This document shows, in pieces, positions 24,453 through 34,263 of a stretch of DNA of 59,243 nucleotides (positions are counted from its first letter, which is position 1; every line of letters starts with the position of its first letter). Origin of the DNA: Bradyrhizobium sp. Ec3.3. Lineage in GTDB: Bacteria > Pseudomonadota > Alphaproteobacteria > Rhizobiales > Xanthobacteraceae. The translations under genes were made by a program, and so were the position numbers. The notes beneath the pieces were generated by a model that saw only the letters and a program-made list of their open reading frames with translations, was not told the DNA's origin and made no database searches. The stretch spans positions 1 to 59,243 of the forward strand of contig NZ_AXAS01000055.1 in NCBI RefSeq assembly GCF_000472925.1, written 5' to 3'.

Positions 24453-24537
24453 CGACGACGATGCTAGAAAGCTGCGTTTGCTCGTACGTGATAGTCTTCG
24501 GATACCTGGCGTTCCTCCCTCCCCTACCGGGCTCCCT

Positions 24538-24570
24538 GCGGCCGGTTGATATCCGACCGGCCGCTTCCTT
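24538..24570 (+). terminator. Strong hairpin terminator of the Mo-oxidoreductase operon
   Basis: GCGGCCGGT (24538-24546) and ACCGGCCGC (24556-24564) form a perfect 9-bp GC-rich stem with a 9-nt loop, followed by TTCCTT. It sits 86 nt behind the DUF6510 stop. Confidence 0.7.
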
Positions 24571-24617
24571 CAAGACAAATAACGAGAAGCAAGCTTCTTG
24601 ACGCGAGGAGAGAGAAA

Positions 24618-24872
24618 ATGAGCAAACGCCGCGTTACAAAAGGCATTGAGGTGATCGGGGCCGACGGAGTACATATCGGAACCGTCGATCGGGTGAGCGG
24701 AGGCCGGATAAGGCGTGCCAGGTCCGACAGCGGCGAGGGAATTCACAAGGGTCACTATCACTACATTGCTCTTGGGTTCGTAGCGGATATCGAAGGTCAA
24801 AAAGTCCGGCTATCGGTGAACGCCGCCAACGCGCTAACCCTCGAGGAGGAAGCCGCCGGCGAGCCGACGTAG
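24618..24872 (+). CDS. DUF2171 family protein
   Basis: 84 residues from an ATG with GAGGAGAGAG upstream. It begins MSKRRVTKGIEVIGADGVHIGTVD, has KGHYHYIALGFVADIEGQKVRLS, and matches DUF2171, a PRC-barrel-like small domain with a short beta sheet. Role unknown. Located behind a terminator, so it is probably separately transcribed. Confidence 0.75.
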   Translation: MSKRRVTKGIEVIGADGVHIGTVDRVSGGRIRRARSDSGEGIHKGHYHYIALGFVADIEGQKVRLSVNAANALTLEEEAAGEPT

Positions 24873-25007
24873 GAGCCCGCACATGATTCGCATCTCGGGG
24901 CACGTATCTCAGAGGGGATTGCTCGGGGAACCATACGCAGACTTGTCGTGATAGCACTGCGCCTCGAACTGTCGATATCGCAATTAGACCGAGCGCCGCG
25001 ACCACCT

Positions 25008-26336
25008 TCAAAGGCTCAGGATCGACGCGACATTCAGATCCGGAAAGAGCTGAGAGTCCTCGTCTGCAAATCCCGATGTTGGACGCTCTGGATGCACGAA
25101 GGCTTCGCTCTCCAGAAACTCACCATTTGGGTAGTACTCTACAATGCCACTAGACCAAATTTCCGATAAGGCCGTCACCAGATGTTCGATGTCAGCATCT
25201 GTGTGAAATGGCGATACCGTTACGCGAAGCCGCTCAGTTCCCCTTGGGACCGTCGGATAGTTTATTGGCTGGATATAGATGTCGTACTCTTCCAAAAGCA
25301 AATCGCTGATGTACTTGCAGAGCCTCGCGTTTCCAACTATCACCGGAACGATATGGCTCGGATTGCGTAGATGCGGGACCGACCGCTCATCCAATCGGCA
25401 CCTTAAGCGGGCAACCAATTCGTGCATCCTATCTCGCTCAACCGAGCTCGACTTGAGATGTCGTACGCTGGAGAGGGCACCCGCCGCAATGTGCGGCGGA
25501 AGGGCCGTCGTAAAGATGAAACCTGAAGCACAGCTTCGCACAAAATCGCAGAGCGCTGCTGACGCCGCGATATAGCCTCCCACGACGCCAAAGCCTTTAG
25601 CCAACGTCCCTTCCACGACGGAAAGTTGGCTGACCAACCCACGCTGCTGGGCAATGCCTCCACCCTGCGCTCCATACAAGCCTACAGCGTGAACCTCGTC
25701 GAGATACGTCAGCGCCCCAAAAGCCCTCGCCGCCCGGCAAATCTCGGCGATTGGCGCGATGTCGCCATCCATGGAATAGACGGACTCGAAGGCGACCAGC
25801 TTCGGCCTGTCGGGCGATACCTCCGCGAGCTTGCACTCGAGATCGATCGGATTGTTATGTTCGAATATCCGAATGGTTGCCCGACTGCTTCGAAGGCCTT
25901 CTATCATTGAGGCATGATTCAGGGCGTCAGAAAATACGACACACTCCGGCAGGTTCGCCGCCAGCGTACCGAGCGCGGCCCAATTCGAGACATATCCTGA
26001 TGTGAACAGCAACGCCTGTTCCTTTTGGTGAAGCTCCGCGAGCTCCCGCTCCAGAAGCACGTGATAATGATTGGTTCCTGAGATGTTGCGCGTACCGCCG
26101 GCTCCGGCCCCACTGCGGTCCAATGCCTCGTGTATCGACGCCAGAACCTTGGGATGATGGCCCATGCCAAGGTAGTCGTTGGAACACCACACGACGACTT
26201 CCTTCGTGCCTCGAGGACTCCGCAAGGTTGCACGAGGCAGTCTTCCGACGATCCGCTCAAGATCAGCGAACACCCTGTACCGTCCCTCTCTGCGCAGACT
26301 TTCGATCCGATCTGTAAAGAAGGCTTCGTAGTTCAT
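25008..26336 (-). CDS. hemA: 5-aminolevulinate synthase
   Basis: 442 residues. PLP enzyme that condenses glycine and succinyl-CoA to 5-aminolevulinate, the first step of haem synthesis in alphaproteobacteria. Visible motifs are VVWCSNDYLGMGHHP, GAGAGGTRNISGTNHYH, FESVYSMDGDIAPI, TYLDEVHAVGLYG and the PLP Lys in EGTLAKGFGVVGGY. PINYPTVPRGTERLRVT distinguishes it from KBL/BioF relatives. GAGGTAG precedes the ATG. The last ~45 residues diverge from the usual C terminus. It may be a second, accessory ALAS copy; the P460 cytochromes nearby need haem. Confidence 0.93.
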   Translation of the reverse strand: MNYEAFFTDRIESLRREGRYRVFADLERIVGRLPRATLRSPRGTKEVVVWCSNDYLGMGHHPKVLASIHEALDRSGAGAGGTRNISGTNHYHVLLERELAELHQKEQALLFTSGYVSNWAALGTLAANLPECVVFSDALNHASMIEGLRSSRATIRIFEHNNPIDLECKLAEVSPDRPKLVAFESVYSMDGDIAPIAEICRAARAFGALTYLDEVHAVGLYGAQGGGIAQQRGLVSQLSVVEGTLAKGFGVVGGYIAASAALCDFVRSCASGFIFTTALPPHIAAGALSSVRHLKSSSVERDRMHELVARLRCRLDERSVPHLRNPSHIVPVIVGNARLCKYISDLLLEEYDIYIQPINYPTVPRGTERLRVTVSPFHTDADIEHLVTALSEIWSSGIVEYYPNGEFLESEAFVHPERPTSGFADEDSQLFPDLNVASILSL

Positions 26337-26716
26337 GGGCTACCTCGAAGCGTGAGAAGCTCGAATCTAATCGAGCATAGTGCTTCCGTCTGTTTCCCGC
26401 TTGCGTGGATTTCTTCCGCATTTGCGCAAAATGGACGCGCGTAATTCCCTACCGAGACTGCCCGGCGTACGCCTTGCGGCTACCGAATTGCCATCAATAG
26501 ACCGTGCCGAGCTGCATCTATGTGCGAAACGCGCGTCTACGTACGGCGATCAACGGTTTCGAAGGACGGCGGAAAGGCGGCGACATTCTAGACGGACTGA
26601 CCTCACCCGCGTGACTTGTCCGACTGAAAAAGCATCGACTCTCGGTATCGCCGCAAAAGCTCTAGATCCGATATTGGCTGCGGACTCGACAGCCCCAACT
26701 CTACGGTCTGGCACGC
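26337..26716. other. Intergenic upstream of hemA, no gene recognised
   Basis: Short frames only. The hemA promoter should be in the left part. I looked for an FNR/FixK box and found no convincing palindrome. Confidence 0.4.
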
Positions 26717-27382
26717 TTACTTGCGAGCTCGCACGGCCCGCGCGCGATAGGCGGCCTGCTTAGCTCTATTGCCGCAGACGGCCATTGAACACCAACGACG
26801 GTGATGTCCCCGCGTTCGATCGATAAACACAATCGTACACTGATGGCCTTCACAAGCCTTCACATGTTTGAAGTCTTCTTCGCAGACAAGTTGGGCCATA
26901 GCTTTAGCAATTGGAAATAGCAGAGCATCCGGCGACCGCCATCGACGTTGCCGTCTCCAGACTAAGCCCGATACCAGTAAGTCAGACTGGCCGTCCTTGT
27001 CGGATTTTTTCCGCCCCGCTTCACGCGCAACGACTTGGCCGAATTCATCGTCCCTCGCGAGAACGCGATTGAGCGGCTCCAGCTCTTGGAGAGCCTTGGG
27101 CTTCAGCGCTCGGCCCCTGTGTGCCTTCACGAATTCGCGGAACCACTCTCTCAGCTTACGCGCCTGCGCGGCGACCGCATCAAATTCGCCGGGCACGGCC
27201 GTCTTTCGCAGCTCAGCTATAGCTTCAGACGGGACTAAGCGCGCTCCCAAGAGCCACGCGATGAAATCCTCGCCCGACTCGATCCATTCGACTTCAACAT
27301 CGACAGGTATCGCTCGTGAGTTCAAAAAATCCAGGCCAGGAGAATCCGCGACAAAGAACGGCGCGGGACGTTGAACAGCCAT
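26717..27382 (-). CDS. CGNR zinc-finger (ABATE domain) transcriptional regulator
   Basis: About 221 residues. The N-terminal part (PGLDFLNSRAIPVDVEVEWI, LREWFREFVKAHRGR) is the stress-associated ABATE domain. The C-terminal 45 residues form the CGNR zinc finger: CEGHQC, RRWCSMAVCGNRAKQAAYRAR, with four cysteines and the diagnostic CGNR motif. Such proteins are presumed DNA-binding regulators; one characterised use is in small catabolic or resistance operons. The start is uncertain (ATG at 27382 or an upstream alternative at 27403). It stands alone. Confidence 0.88.
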   Translation of the reverse strand: MAVQRPAPFFVADSPGLDFLNSRAIPVDVEVEWIESGEDFIAWLLGARLVPSEAIAELRKTAVPGEFDAVAAQARKLREWFREFVKAHRGRALKPKALQELEPLNRVLARDDEFGQVVAREAGRKKSDKDGQSDLLVSGLVWRRQRRWRSPDALLFPIAKAMAQLVCEEDFKHVKACEGHQCTIVFIDRTRGHHRRWCSMAVCGNRAKQAAYRARAVRARK

Positions 27383-27905
27383 GACAATCACTCTAAAGCT
27401 CAATTACCAACAGTAACCGGCAAAACCCGCCTTGACAAGTTAACACTACGATAGCCGTCTAGATGGACGCCGCGACCAGGGTCGTGAAATCCCTAAACTA
27501 TCCAGGACAGGCGGCCGGGCGCATACAAATGCACAACTGCACTCCAGGCCGATTCAACGTGACATTTCTCGACATACGCCGGTTCAGCCGTCGTCGACCG
27601 CGGGGGCGCTGGATCGGAGCCATTTAGCCAATAGTGCGCCGATACTGCTGTGGTGGTGCGGCCCCGCTCGTCGACGGCAAGTTACAGCCGAGCAGCGAAT
27701 AACCTGGGTCTGCGTTCCGCGATTGATTTGTCTTTTTCAATTTTGATGCATTCGTCGCCAAGCCCATCGACAAAGAGTCGACCAGGTGCAGAGTGCAGAT
27801 ATGCACGAGCGGACATCGACCGCTAAATAACCCCTACCGGAAACTGGGGCAAATTCGGTTGCGTTCTCATCACTGTCGATCGATTCTAGTGAACTGAGGA
27901 ATAGC
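27383..27905. other. Intergenic between divergent CGNR gene and flavoprotein gene
   Basis: About 520 nt holding both promoters. No conserved motif or RNA structure was recognised. Confidence 0.4.
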
Positions 27906-29279
27906 ATGAAGACTGAGAAGTTTGATGCGATCGTAATCGGGGCAGGACAGGCTGGGCCGCCTCTTGCAGGCAGACTGAGCAGTTCAGGAATGCGTGTTGC
28001 GGTTATCGAACGAAAGCTGATCGGGGGAACTTGCGTAAACATAGGCTGCACTCCTACCAAAACCCTAGTCGCCAGCGCCCACGCGGCTCATGTGGCGCGG
28101 CGCGTGCGAGTCTACGGAGTTGAGACAGGCCCTGTTATGGTCGATATGCAGGCAGTGAAGGCAAGGAAGGACGCGGTAGTCAGAGCGTCGCGTCAAGGCG
28201 TGGAGGATTGGCTCCGAGGAATGAACAATTGCACTATCATCCGTGGCCACGCCAAGATGACCGGCGCGGATACCGTGGACGTGAACGGTAGCAGGCTCGT
28301 GGCGCCCCGCATATTCCTCAATGTGGGTTCCCGCCCCGCCACTCCTGACATTCCGGGGCTGAGTGATGTGCCCGTGCTGACGAGTTCGACGCTGCTCGAC
28401 CTTGAGCTCGTGCCGCGCCATCTGGTTGTGATCGGTGGAAGCTATGTCGGTCTTGAGTTTGCTCAAACCTTTCGGCGCTTCGGGGCCGGGGTAACCATTG
28501 TCGAGAAGGCGGATAGGCTCATAGCTCGCGAGGATTACGACATCTCAGCGGCGGTTGAGGATATCTTGAAGAAAGAAGGAATCGTTATTCGGACGGCAGC
28601 CGAATGCGTTCGTCTGGAAAGGAACAGCTCCGAAATCGCAGTCCGGGTTGATTGTTCCTCCGGTCCTGAGAAAATCTTCGCTTCGCATGTCCTTCTTGCT
28701 CTCGGCCGTCGTCCCAACACGGATGATTTGGGATTGGAGACTGTCGGCGTTCACGTGAACGACGCAGGCTTCATCGTCGTCGATGAGGAGCTTGCCACCA
28801 ACGTCAAGGGGATCTGGGCACTAGGCGATTGCAATGGCCGCGGCGCCTTCACCCACACGGCGTACAACGACTATGAAATCGTTGCCGAGAACCTATTGGA
28901 CGGGGGCTCTCGAAGGGTCAGCCAACGTATTCCAAGTTATGGGGTGTTCATCGATCCGCCGTTGGGTCGAGTAGGATGGACAGAACGCGAAGCAGCCGCC
29001 GCCGGCCACAGGGTTCGAATCGGAAAACGCCCCATGACACGAGTCGCCCGCGCCCGAGAAAGAGGAGAGACTTTGGGATTCATGAAGATCATTGTCGATG
29101 CCGATAGCGACCTCATATTGGGTGGCGCCATTCTGGGCGTAAGCGGCGACGAAGCAGTGCATGGCCTGCTTGGAGCAATGAATACTCGGCTCACCGCATC
29201 CGAGTTCAGTCGTATTGTTCCGATTCATCCTACCGTGTCAGAACTTATACCCACGATCCTTCACGAACTGCAGCCGTGA
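27906..29279 (+). CDS. Pyridine nucleotide-disulfide oxidoreductase (MerA/Lpd-like)
   Basis: 457 residues. FAD motif VIGAGQAGPPLAGRLSS, redox-active disulfide GGTCVNIGCTPTKT, NAD(P) motif LVVIGGSYVGLEFAQTFRRFG, second FAD motif NVKGIWALGDCNG and the C-terminal catalytic HPTVSE. It lacks the N-terminal HMA and the C-terminal Cys pair of true mercuric reductases, and no lipoamide-complex genes are near. It is therefore best called a MerA-like flavoprotein reductase of unknown substrate. A possible thiol or metal-detoxification role is inference. Confidence 0.88.
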   Translation: MKTEKFDAIVIGAGQAGPPLAGRLSSSGMRVAVIERKLIGGTCVNIGCTPTKTLVASAHAAHVARRVRVYGVETGPVMVDMQAVKARKDAVVRASRQGVEDWLRGMNNCTIIRGHAKMTGADTVDVNGSRLVAPRIFLNVGSRPATPDIPGLSDVPVLTSSTLLDLELVPRHLVVIGGSYVGLEFAQTFRRFGAGVTIVEKADRLIAREDYDISAAVEDILKKEGIVIRTAAECVRLERNSSEIAVRVDCSSGPEKIFASHVLLALGRRPNTDDLGLETVGVHVNDAGFIVVDEELATNVKGIWALGDCNGRGAFTHTAYNDYEIVAENLLDGGSRRVSQRIPSYGVFIDPPLGRVGWTEREAAAAGHRVRIGKRPMTRVARARERGETLGFMKIIVDADSDLILGGAILGVSGDEAVHGLLGAMNTRLTASEFSRIVPIHPTVSELIPTILHELQP

Positions 29280-29325
29280 TTGCACGTGACACCAGGCTGC
29301 GCATCCGCCGTGTAAGCCGGCAGAG

Positions 29326-30009
29326 CTACGAACGGCTCCTCGCTCGCCGGGCCAAAGATGGATCAATCCCGACCAGGAGACGGCACACCACGCCAGCCGG
29401 ATCAAATTCAATATGCACTCTTGCCTCGGATAGAGCTCTCGAGATTAGATGCAAGCCAAACCCCTCTTGCTCCGGCTGTCTCACTTGGGGCCCGCCGCGC
29501 TCACGCCACTGTATAGCAAGAACTTCGCGACCACCATCGGGGAATGTATCCCAAAGCACTTCTACAGCTCCGGACGCAGACCTCAGAGCACCGTGCTTAC
29601 AAGCATTTGTGGCGAGTTCGTGAAAGATCATATGAAGAAACAGAGCAAGCCGCGGCTCTAGGATGAGGTCGGGTCCCGCGAGCAGAATTCGCTCTCGCCA
29701 GGGAGATGCATGCGGCTTAAGCGTTTGTTCGAGCAGCCTGTCGATGTAGATGCCGTTTTGGCGCGCTCTCTCTATCCCACTATAGGCATCGGACAAGGCC
29801 GCAATTCGTTCCGTAAGCGCGATCCGGTAGCCATCCGCGGTCGTCGCCTGCGTGTTATTCACGAAACATTGGACTACACTAAGCAGGTTCAATATCCGAT
29901 GCTCAAGCTCCTTGATCATAAGTTCGAGCGAAGCGTCGCAACTGGAATCTGATGTCTCATCTGGTAGAATGGCAAATCCATTCTGAAAGGAGTCGGAGGG
30001 CGGTCCCAT
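29326..30009 (-). CDS. HWE/HisKA_2-type sensor histidine kinase (no sensor domain)
   Basis: 227 residues consisting of little more than kinase core: ELEHRILNLLSVVQCFVNNT holds the phosphorylatable His of the HisKA_2/HWE family, FHELATNACKHGALRS is the N-box, and FGLHLISRAL is near the ATPase end. No PAS, GAF or membrane part, so it is likely soluble and fed by another protein or by a preceding receiver. Convergent with the MerA-like gene (46-nt gap). No cognate regulator is adjacent. Confidence 0.85.
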   Translation of the reverse strand: MGPPSDSFQNGFAILPDETSDSSCDASLELMIKELEHRILNLLSVVQCFVNNTQATTADGYRIALTERIAALSDAYSGIERARQNGIYIDRLLEQTLKPHASPWRERILLAGPDLILEPRLALFLHMIFHELATNACKHGALRSASGAVEVLWDTFPDGGREVLAIQWRERGGPQVRQPEQEGFGLHLISRALSEARVHIEFDPAGVVCRLLVGIDPSLARRARSRS

Positions 30010-30543
30010 AGGTTCACCTAGGATGAATCGGCTGGCGTCCGCGACAGCTAAAGAGCTTTCTGTCGAAGCGTTTCTGCATCGAAGTCAGTGATCTGCTTTC
30101 TCCCTGGTCCGTTACTCCTTCGCGGCTGCACAAGGTCCGGGGCGCGCGGCCATCGCCGGATAGCGGTTCAAGAGCGAAAGTCCAAATGAACGCGAGTTCT
30201 GCGAGCGAACGGAACGATAGCTTATCGGAGCATAGTCAGAGCACCTCGCAGCTAGTGAGATCTGTGAATTTTGCGCGGTTTCGACGCTGGTTGCTGCTTC
30301 TGGCTTATTACGGTTGAGGTGATCTTGTCAGAATCACAGAAATACTGGACGTCGAATATCTTCTTGAGCCACGACGCTTCGTTCTAGCCCTACGCCACTG
30401 TGTGCTTATCGCTTCCCGCGTTTCGAAACAGCAGCAGCTCTGTGTGCGACTTTAAAAGGCCAGGATTGGATTGGTGCGCAGAGGACGGGAAGGGAATAAC
30501 TTCGAGCGACCGGCGGTGATATCCCGCCCGGCTGCAACAGGCT
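30010..30543. other. Intergenic, nothing recognised
   Basis: No convincing coding frame or structured RNA between the HWE kinase and the egtD pseudogene. Confidence 0.4.
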
Positions 30544-31431
30544 TCAAGGCCCCGATTGCGTAGCCCCTTCCTTTGCAAGAATCACGGAGAAGAGTTCATT
30601 CGGATCGGTCCATTCCGCGATTGGGCTCCAGCCTCCGGCCCGCAGAAGAACGCGTGCGTCCCGCGGAGTATACTTAAGACTATTCTCCGTGTGGATTGTC
30701 TCTCCGCGCATCATAGAAAAGCCCGGGCCGTCGACCTGAAAGCGAACGTCGCGACGGGTCTCAAGGTGCATTTCAATTCGCGCCTCCATGTCGTTCCAGC
30801 GGACAACATGCCGAAAGGCGTCCACAGGTATGGAACATCAAGCTCTCGATTGATCCGATGCAGGAGGTTGAGATTGAACGCGGCTGTTACGCCCCGTCTG
30901 TCGTCGTAGGCAGGAACGAGGATGTCTGGACCTTTGATGCGATCTGTGCCGATCAACAGCATTGAGCCGCGCCCCAGGGTCATCGCCAATTGTCGCAGTA
31001 GATCGACCGCCGTGGATCACTCCACGACGAGCCTTCAGTGATTCGTTCCTGGTTTCATTCGCTCTCTCCTCGGCTATCCAAGGAGGGGGCAATTCCTCAT
31101 GACACCGAGGGGGCAGTTTTCCATGGCGCGCGACAGCAGGATCCGGGTCTTAGCGGAAGAGCCCGATCCGAACTCTACAATCACACGGTGCTCACCCGTG
31201 AGAGCAGCGATCTCGGTGACGCATGAGCTAAGAATCGAACGTTCTGTTCGGGTCGGATAATATTCAGCGAGATCGGTGATTGCCTCAAAAAGGCGCAGAA
31301 CCTCGATGATCATATAGCCATCGGGCGGGAATTGTGCGCTGGCGAGCGCCCAAACCCTTGAGCACGTCATGCCGGAACGCTCGATCAACCGCTGCCGTAT
31401 CTAGCCTTCGGTCGCTCTGGTAACAATGCAT
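30544..31431 (-). pseudogene. egtD: egtD (histidine N-alpha-methyltransferase) pseudogene
   Basis: Fragments in three frames follow the order of EgtD, the SAM-dependent enzyme making hercynine for ergothioneine. From 31431: FRHDVLKGLGARQRTIPARW and LYDHRGSAPF; then after a frame change LFEAITDLAEYYPTRTERSIL and VEFGSGSSAKTRILL (SAM site). A gap follows where ~80 residues are missing, then LLIGTDRIKGPDILVPAYDD with GVTAAFNLNLLHRINREL. After another shift come DAFRHVVRWND, GETIHTENSLKY and AEWTDPNELFSVIL. At least two frameshifts and one deletion, so non-functional. No egtB is seen nearby. Confidence 0.85.
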
Positions 31432-31496
31432 CGGAGTTCCTTTGGCGGGGTTGAGCCCCTGCCGCATGGACGGACCAGCGGCTGCTAGCAACCACC

Positions 31497-32150
31497 TCAG
31501 GCGAGCAGTGCAGCAAGCCTTCGCAGCCCTCGGTGGATGTTGACTTTAATCAGGGCCGCGGACTGACCGGTTGCACCGGATGCACGAGCAATGCTGAGGC
31601 CGTTCAGCTTTACCAGACGGATGGCCTTGGCTTGGGCAGGGCTTAGGCGGCCTAACAGATGATCTAAGGCGGCGGCACTTATTGCCGCTCGCTCGTGATC
31701 CTCTACTGACACCTCGTCGTCGAGTGATATTGGGATAAATCGGGATGCATCACGAACACGGTCAATCCATTTATGTCGCGCAATTGCGTAGAGCCACGCG
31801 CCGAATGATCTCGATGCTTTGTACGTGTGACGTTTGGCGTGGATTGCAAGGAGGGCGTCTTGCCTCGCGTCCTCTGCCGCAGCAAAGGGGAGCCGACGCT
31901 CGAAATAAAGACGCAGCCAGATGTCCAATTCGCGAAGCAATCGGTCGTAAGCTTGGCTATCCCCAGCTCGCCCCGCGACCATGAGACAACGCCATCTGCC
32001 CGAACGCTCATCCCAACTCGCCAAACGAACTGCAGTTCGCGTCTTATGCGACGCTCGGACTGCACAGTCCGGGATCGACTTCAGCTGAGCAGGGCCACCG
32101 TTACATACGTGAATTGAGGTGACTTTGTTGCCATCGGTTAGCGCTGGCAT
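31497..32150 (-). CDS. ECF-type RNA polymerase sigma factor
   Basis: 217 residues. Sigma region 2 is recognisable as AAEDARQDALLAIHAKRHTY with SFGAWLYAIARHKWIDRVRD, and region 4 as LLGRLSPAQAKAIRLVKLNGLSIARASG. The ATG at 32150 overlaps the stop of the upstream receiver gene (TGATG), so the two are translationally coupled. There is no adjacent membrane anti-sigma gene; the downstream gene is the egtD pseudogene. A role in a specific stress response is likely but unproven. Confidence 0.87.
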   Translation of the reverse strand: MPALTDGNKVTSIHVCNGGPAQLKSIPDCAVRASHKTRTAVRLASWDERSGRWRCLMVAGRAGDSQAYDRLLRELDIWLRLYFERRLPFAAAEDARQDALLAIHAKRHTYKASRSFGAWLYAIARHKWIDRVRDASRFIPISLDDEVSVEDHERAAISAAALDHLLGRLSPAQAKAIRLVKLNGLSIARASGATGQSAALIKVNIHRGLRRLAALLA

Positions 32151-32512
32151 CAGGCAAGACTCCTTTCGATGCAATCGAGCAGGTAATCCATCTCGAACGG
32201 CTTTCGTAGAAGACACAGTGCCCCCGCTGAGATCGCATCGTCGTCTAGTTGCGCGTCGGGTAAGGCCGTGATGAGGATAACTGGTGTCGCGATACCCTGT
32301 TCGTGGAGAGTTCGGAGGAGGTCGAGTCCACCTATTCGTGGCATATGAACATCGGCAATGATGCAGTCCACATTCAGCAAATGGCGCGAGCCCAGAAACG
32401 TTTCCGCGGAGGTAAAAGGCTCTGCGAGATAGCCGACCGACCGCATTAGATCCACGAGTGACGAGCAAAGTGCCTCGTCGTCGTCGATGATCGCCACAAA
32501 AGGTTTCTTCAC
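32150..32512 (-). CDS. Single-domain response regulator (receiver only)
   Basis: About 120 residues. FVAIIDDDEALCSSLVDLM carries the acidic pair, CIIADVHMPRIGG the phospho-acceptor Asp, PVILITALPD the Thr switch and LLRKPFEMDYLL the conserved Lys. No output domain before the stop, which overlaps the sigma-factor start. Likely start is GTG at 32512 (VKKPFVAII); ATG codons further upstream (32602, 32644) would add a non-conserved leader. A composite palindromic motif lies ~240 nt upstream. It may control the sigma factor by a FixJ-like phosphorelay. Confidence 0.83.
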   Translation of the reverse strand: MKKPFVAIIDDDEALCSSLVDLMRSVGYLAEPFTSAETFLGSRHLLNVDCIIADVHMPRIGGLDLLRTLHEQGIATPVILITALPDAQLDDDAISAGALCLLRKPFEMDYLLDCIERSLA

Positions 32513-32723
32513 CGCACGAATTCCCACGATATGCCCGAATTCAACGCGGCGCCGAGAGGTGAAGCTGGCATAACCGCGAGCACTCGGGTGCGACGGCCAC
32601 ATAAAGCGCGAAGTCCGATAGGATGAAGTCAAACAGAGTTTCATAGCATTATCTGAGAACGCCCCACAGTGCGCATCGCCGCGGCAATACGGAGTATCAC
32701 CTTGCTTTTGCCCACGCGCGTAT

Positions 32724-32767
32724 ACAATCTCTCGGTTGTGATGCCCCGTCCCATACCTTGGTATGGG
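32724..32767 (-). promoter_or_regulatory. Composite palindromic motif, copy 1
   Basis: ACAATCTCTC at 32724 and, 27 nt further, the perfect palindrome CCCATACC-TT-GGTATGGG (32750-32767). Two other copies (35343-35385 and 39999-40041) share the same two blocks with the same spacing. It lies ~240 nt upstream of the receiver/sigma pair. Confidence 0.7.
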
Positions 32768-33362
32768 TCACTTTCGCGCAACCCGGCCAGTCGCGATAAT
32801 GTAACCTCGGTGCAAAGGGGGCGCTTTCTTTCACATCAAGGTGAACGGGCGCGATAACGTGCAGCGGACTTTCCGTAGACTTTCTTGATGCGCCAGCTCA
32901 ATTGCCAACCAGCGAACCGAGTTCACTCCGCGACTAGGCAATCGTCGGACTGAATTCCCTTTCAACGGTACGCCATCTTGGCGCCGCAGGTTCATAGATC
33001 ATCCCTCCGGTCCTCTGCAGAGACCAATCGGGTTCGATCAGTGCTCTCAGCGGGAGGCTCCGTCCTGACGTCTAGCGGTCAGAATCACGGCTGTCAGGGT
33101 CGGGCCATATCTTGACGAGGGAAGGCCGTGTTGGGAATGAATGACAGCGCTCGAATCTACCCAATCTCCTTCGCCTCCGGGATATGTTCCGACAAATCAT
33201 GCCGCTCGATTTCGCAGGGTTTGGCTCCCAAAGCAAAGCGCTCGCGGTTACGAAACGTCGCAACCACCCGAGCCCCCGCGTTGAACGACCATTTTGCGTG
33301 CCGCTCGGCCGGATCAGATTTCCTTCAGGAGTGGATTACTTGAAAGGCGACCCCGCGGATTC
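32768..33362. other. Gene-poor stretch, nothing recognised
   Basis: No convincing frame; downstream of the alpha/beta hydrolase stop and upstream of the receiver gene promoter motif. Confidence 0.4.
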
Positions 33363-34223
33363 TCACCTGTAGCGCGAGAGGAACTCACGCATGACGGCGG
33401 CGATCTCTTCGCAATGGGTCTCGAGCGCAAAATGACCAGTCTCGAAGAAGTGCACCTCTGCTGCTGGAATGTCGCGCATGAACGCCTCTGCGCCCCGCGG
33501 TAGGAAGAAGGGATCGTTCTTGCCCCAAGCCGCCAAGAACGGTGGCTTGTGTTTGCGGAAATAGGCCTGGAATTCCGGATAGGTGGCCACGTTGTTTTTA
33601 TAGTCGCGAAAGAGGTCGAGCTGGACTTCATCGGCGCCTGGACGCGCCAGGTAGAAGTTATCCAGCGAATACCCGTCCGGAGACACCATGGACGTGTCGG
33701 CGACGCCGTGGGTGTACTGCCAGATCGTAGTCGCCGGTGAGAGGAAGGATCTGAGGGCCGCACGGTTCGCCGCCGACGGGTCCTCCCAATAGGCACGGAT
33801 TGGATTCCAGCCGTCGCTTAGTCCCTCCTCATAGGCATTTCCGTTCTGTGAGATGATTGCGGCAATGCGCTCAGGATGCCGAACAGTCATTCGAAAGCCG
33901 ATCGGCGCGCCATAGTCAAAGACGTAGATCGCAAAGCGGGCGAGGCCGATGACCTCGGTAAAGCGCTCGATGACCTCGGTTAGTCTGCCAAAAGTGTAAG
34001 CAAACTTGTCGTGAGACGGCATGTCCGACTGACCAAACCCGGGCAGGTCTGGTGCTACCACGCGGAAACGGTCAGAGAGTGCCGGGATCAGCGCGCGAAA
34101 CATATGGCCGGCGGAAGGAAATCCGTGAAGTAACAGCAACGCCGGTGCGGTCGCTCGGCCGGCCTCGCGGTAGAATACGTTGAACCCTTCGACGTTCGCC
34201 TTGCGATATTGGATCTTCGACAT
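33363..34223 (-). CDS. Alpha/beta hydrolase (epoxide hydrolase/dehalogenase-like)
   Basis: 286 residues. Oxyanion motif LLLLHGFPSAGHMFRAL, then VVAPDLPGFGQSD, nucleophile-elbow segment YVFDYGAPIGFRM with Asp as nucleophile, and His in FETGHFALETHCEEIA. An Asp nucleophile indicates the epoxide hydrolase/haloalkane dehalogenase side of the superfamily. The halide-binding Trp after the Asp is Tyr here, so dehalogenase activity is less likely. Located 40 nt past the end of the minus-strand AraC-type regulator gene, which may control it. Confidence 0.87.
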   Translation of the reverse strand: MSKIQYRKANVEGFNVFYREAGRATAPALLLLHGFPSAGHMFRALIPALSDRFRVVAPDLPGFGQSDMPSHDKFAYTFGRLTEVIERFTEVIGLARFAIYVFDYGAPIGFRMTVRHPERIAAIISQNGNAYEEGLSDGWNPIRAYWEDPSAANRAALRSFLSPATTIWQYTHGVADTSMVSPDGYSLDNFYLARPGADEVQLDLFRDYKNNVATYPEFQAYFRKHKPPFLAAWGKNDPFFLPRGAEAFMRDIPAAEVHFFETGHFALETHCEEIAAVMREFLSRYR

Positions 34224-34263
34224 AGGTGGGTCTCATGGTCCGGTTACGTGGATGTGGCTCGGC

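Noticed and set aside
26390..26440. Possible FNR/FixK box upstream of hemA (TTTGCGCAAAATGGACGCGC)
   Set aside because: The two halves do not form the expected spaced palindrome TTGAT-N4-ATCAA or a close variant.
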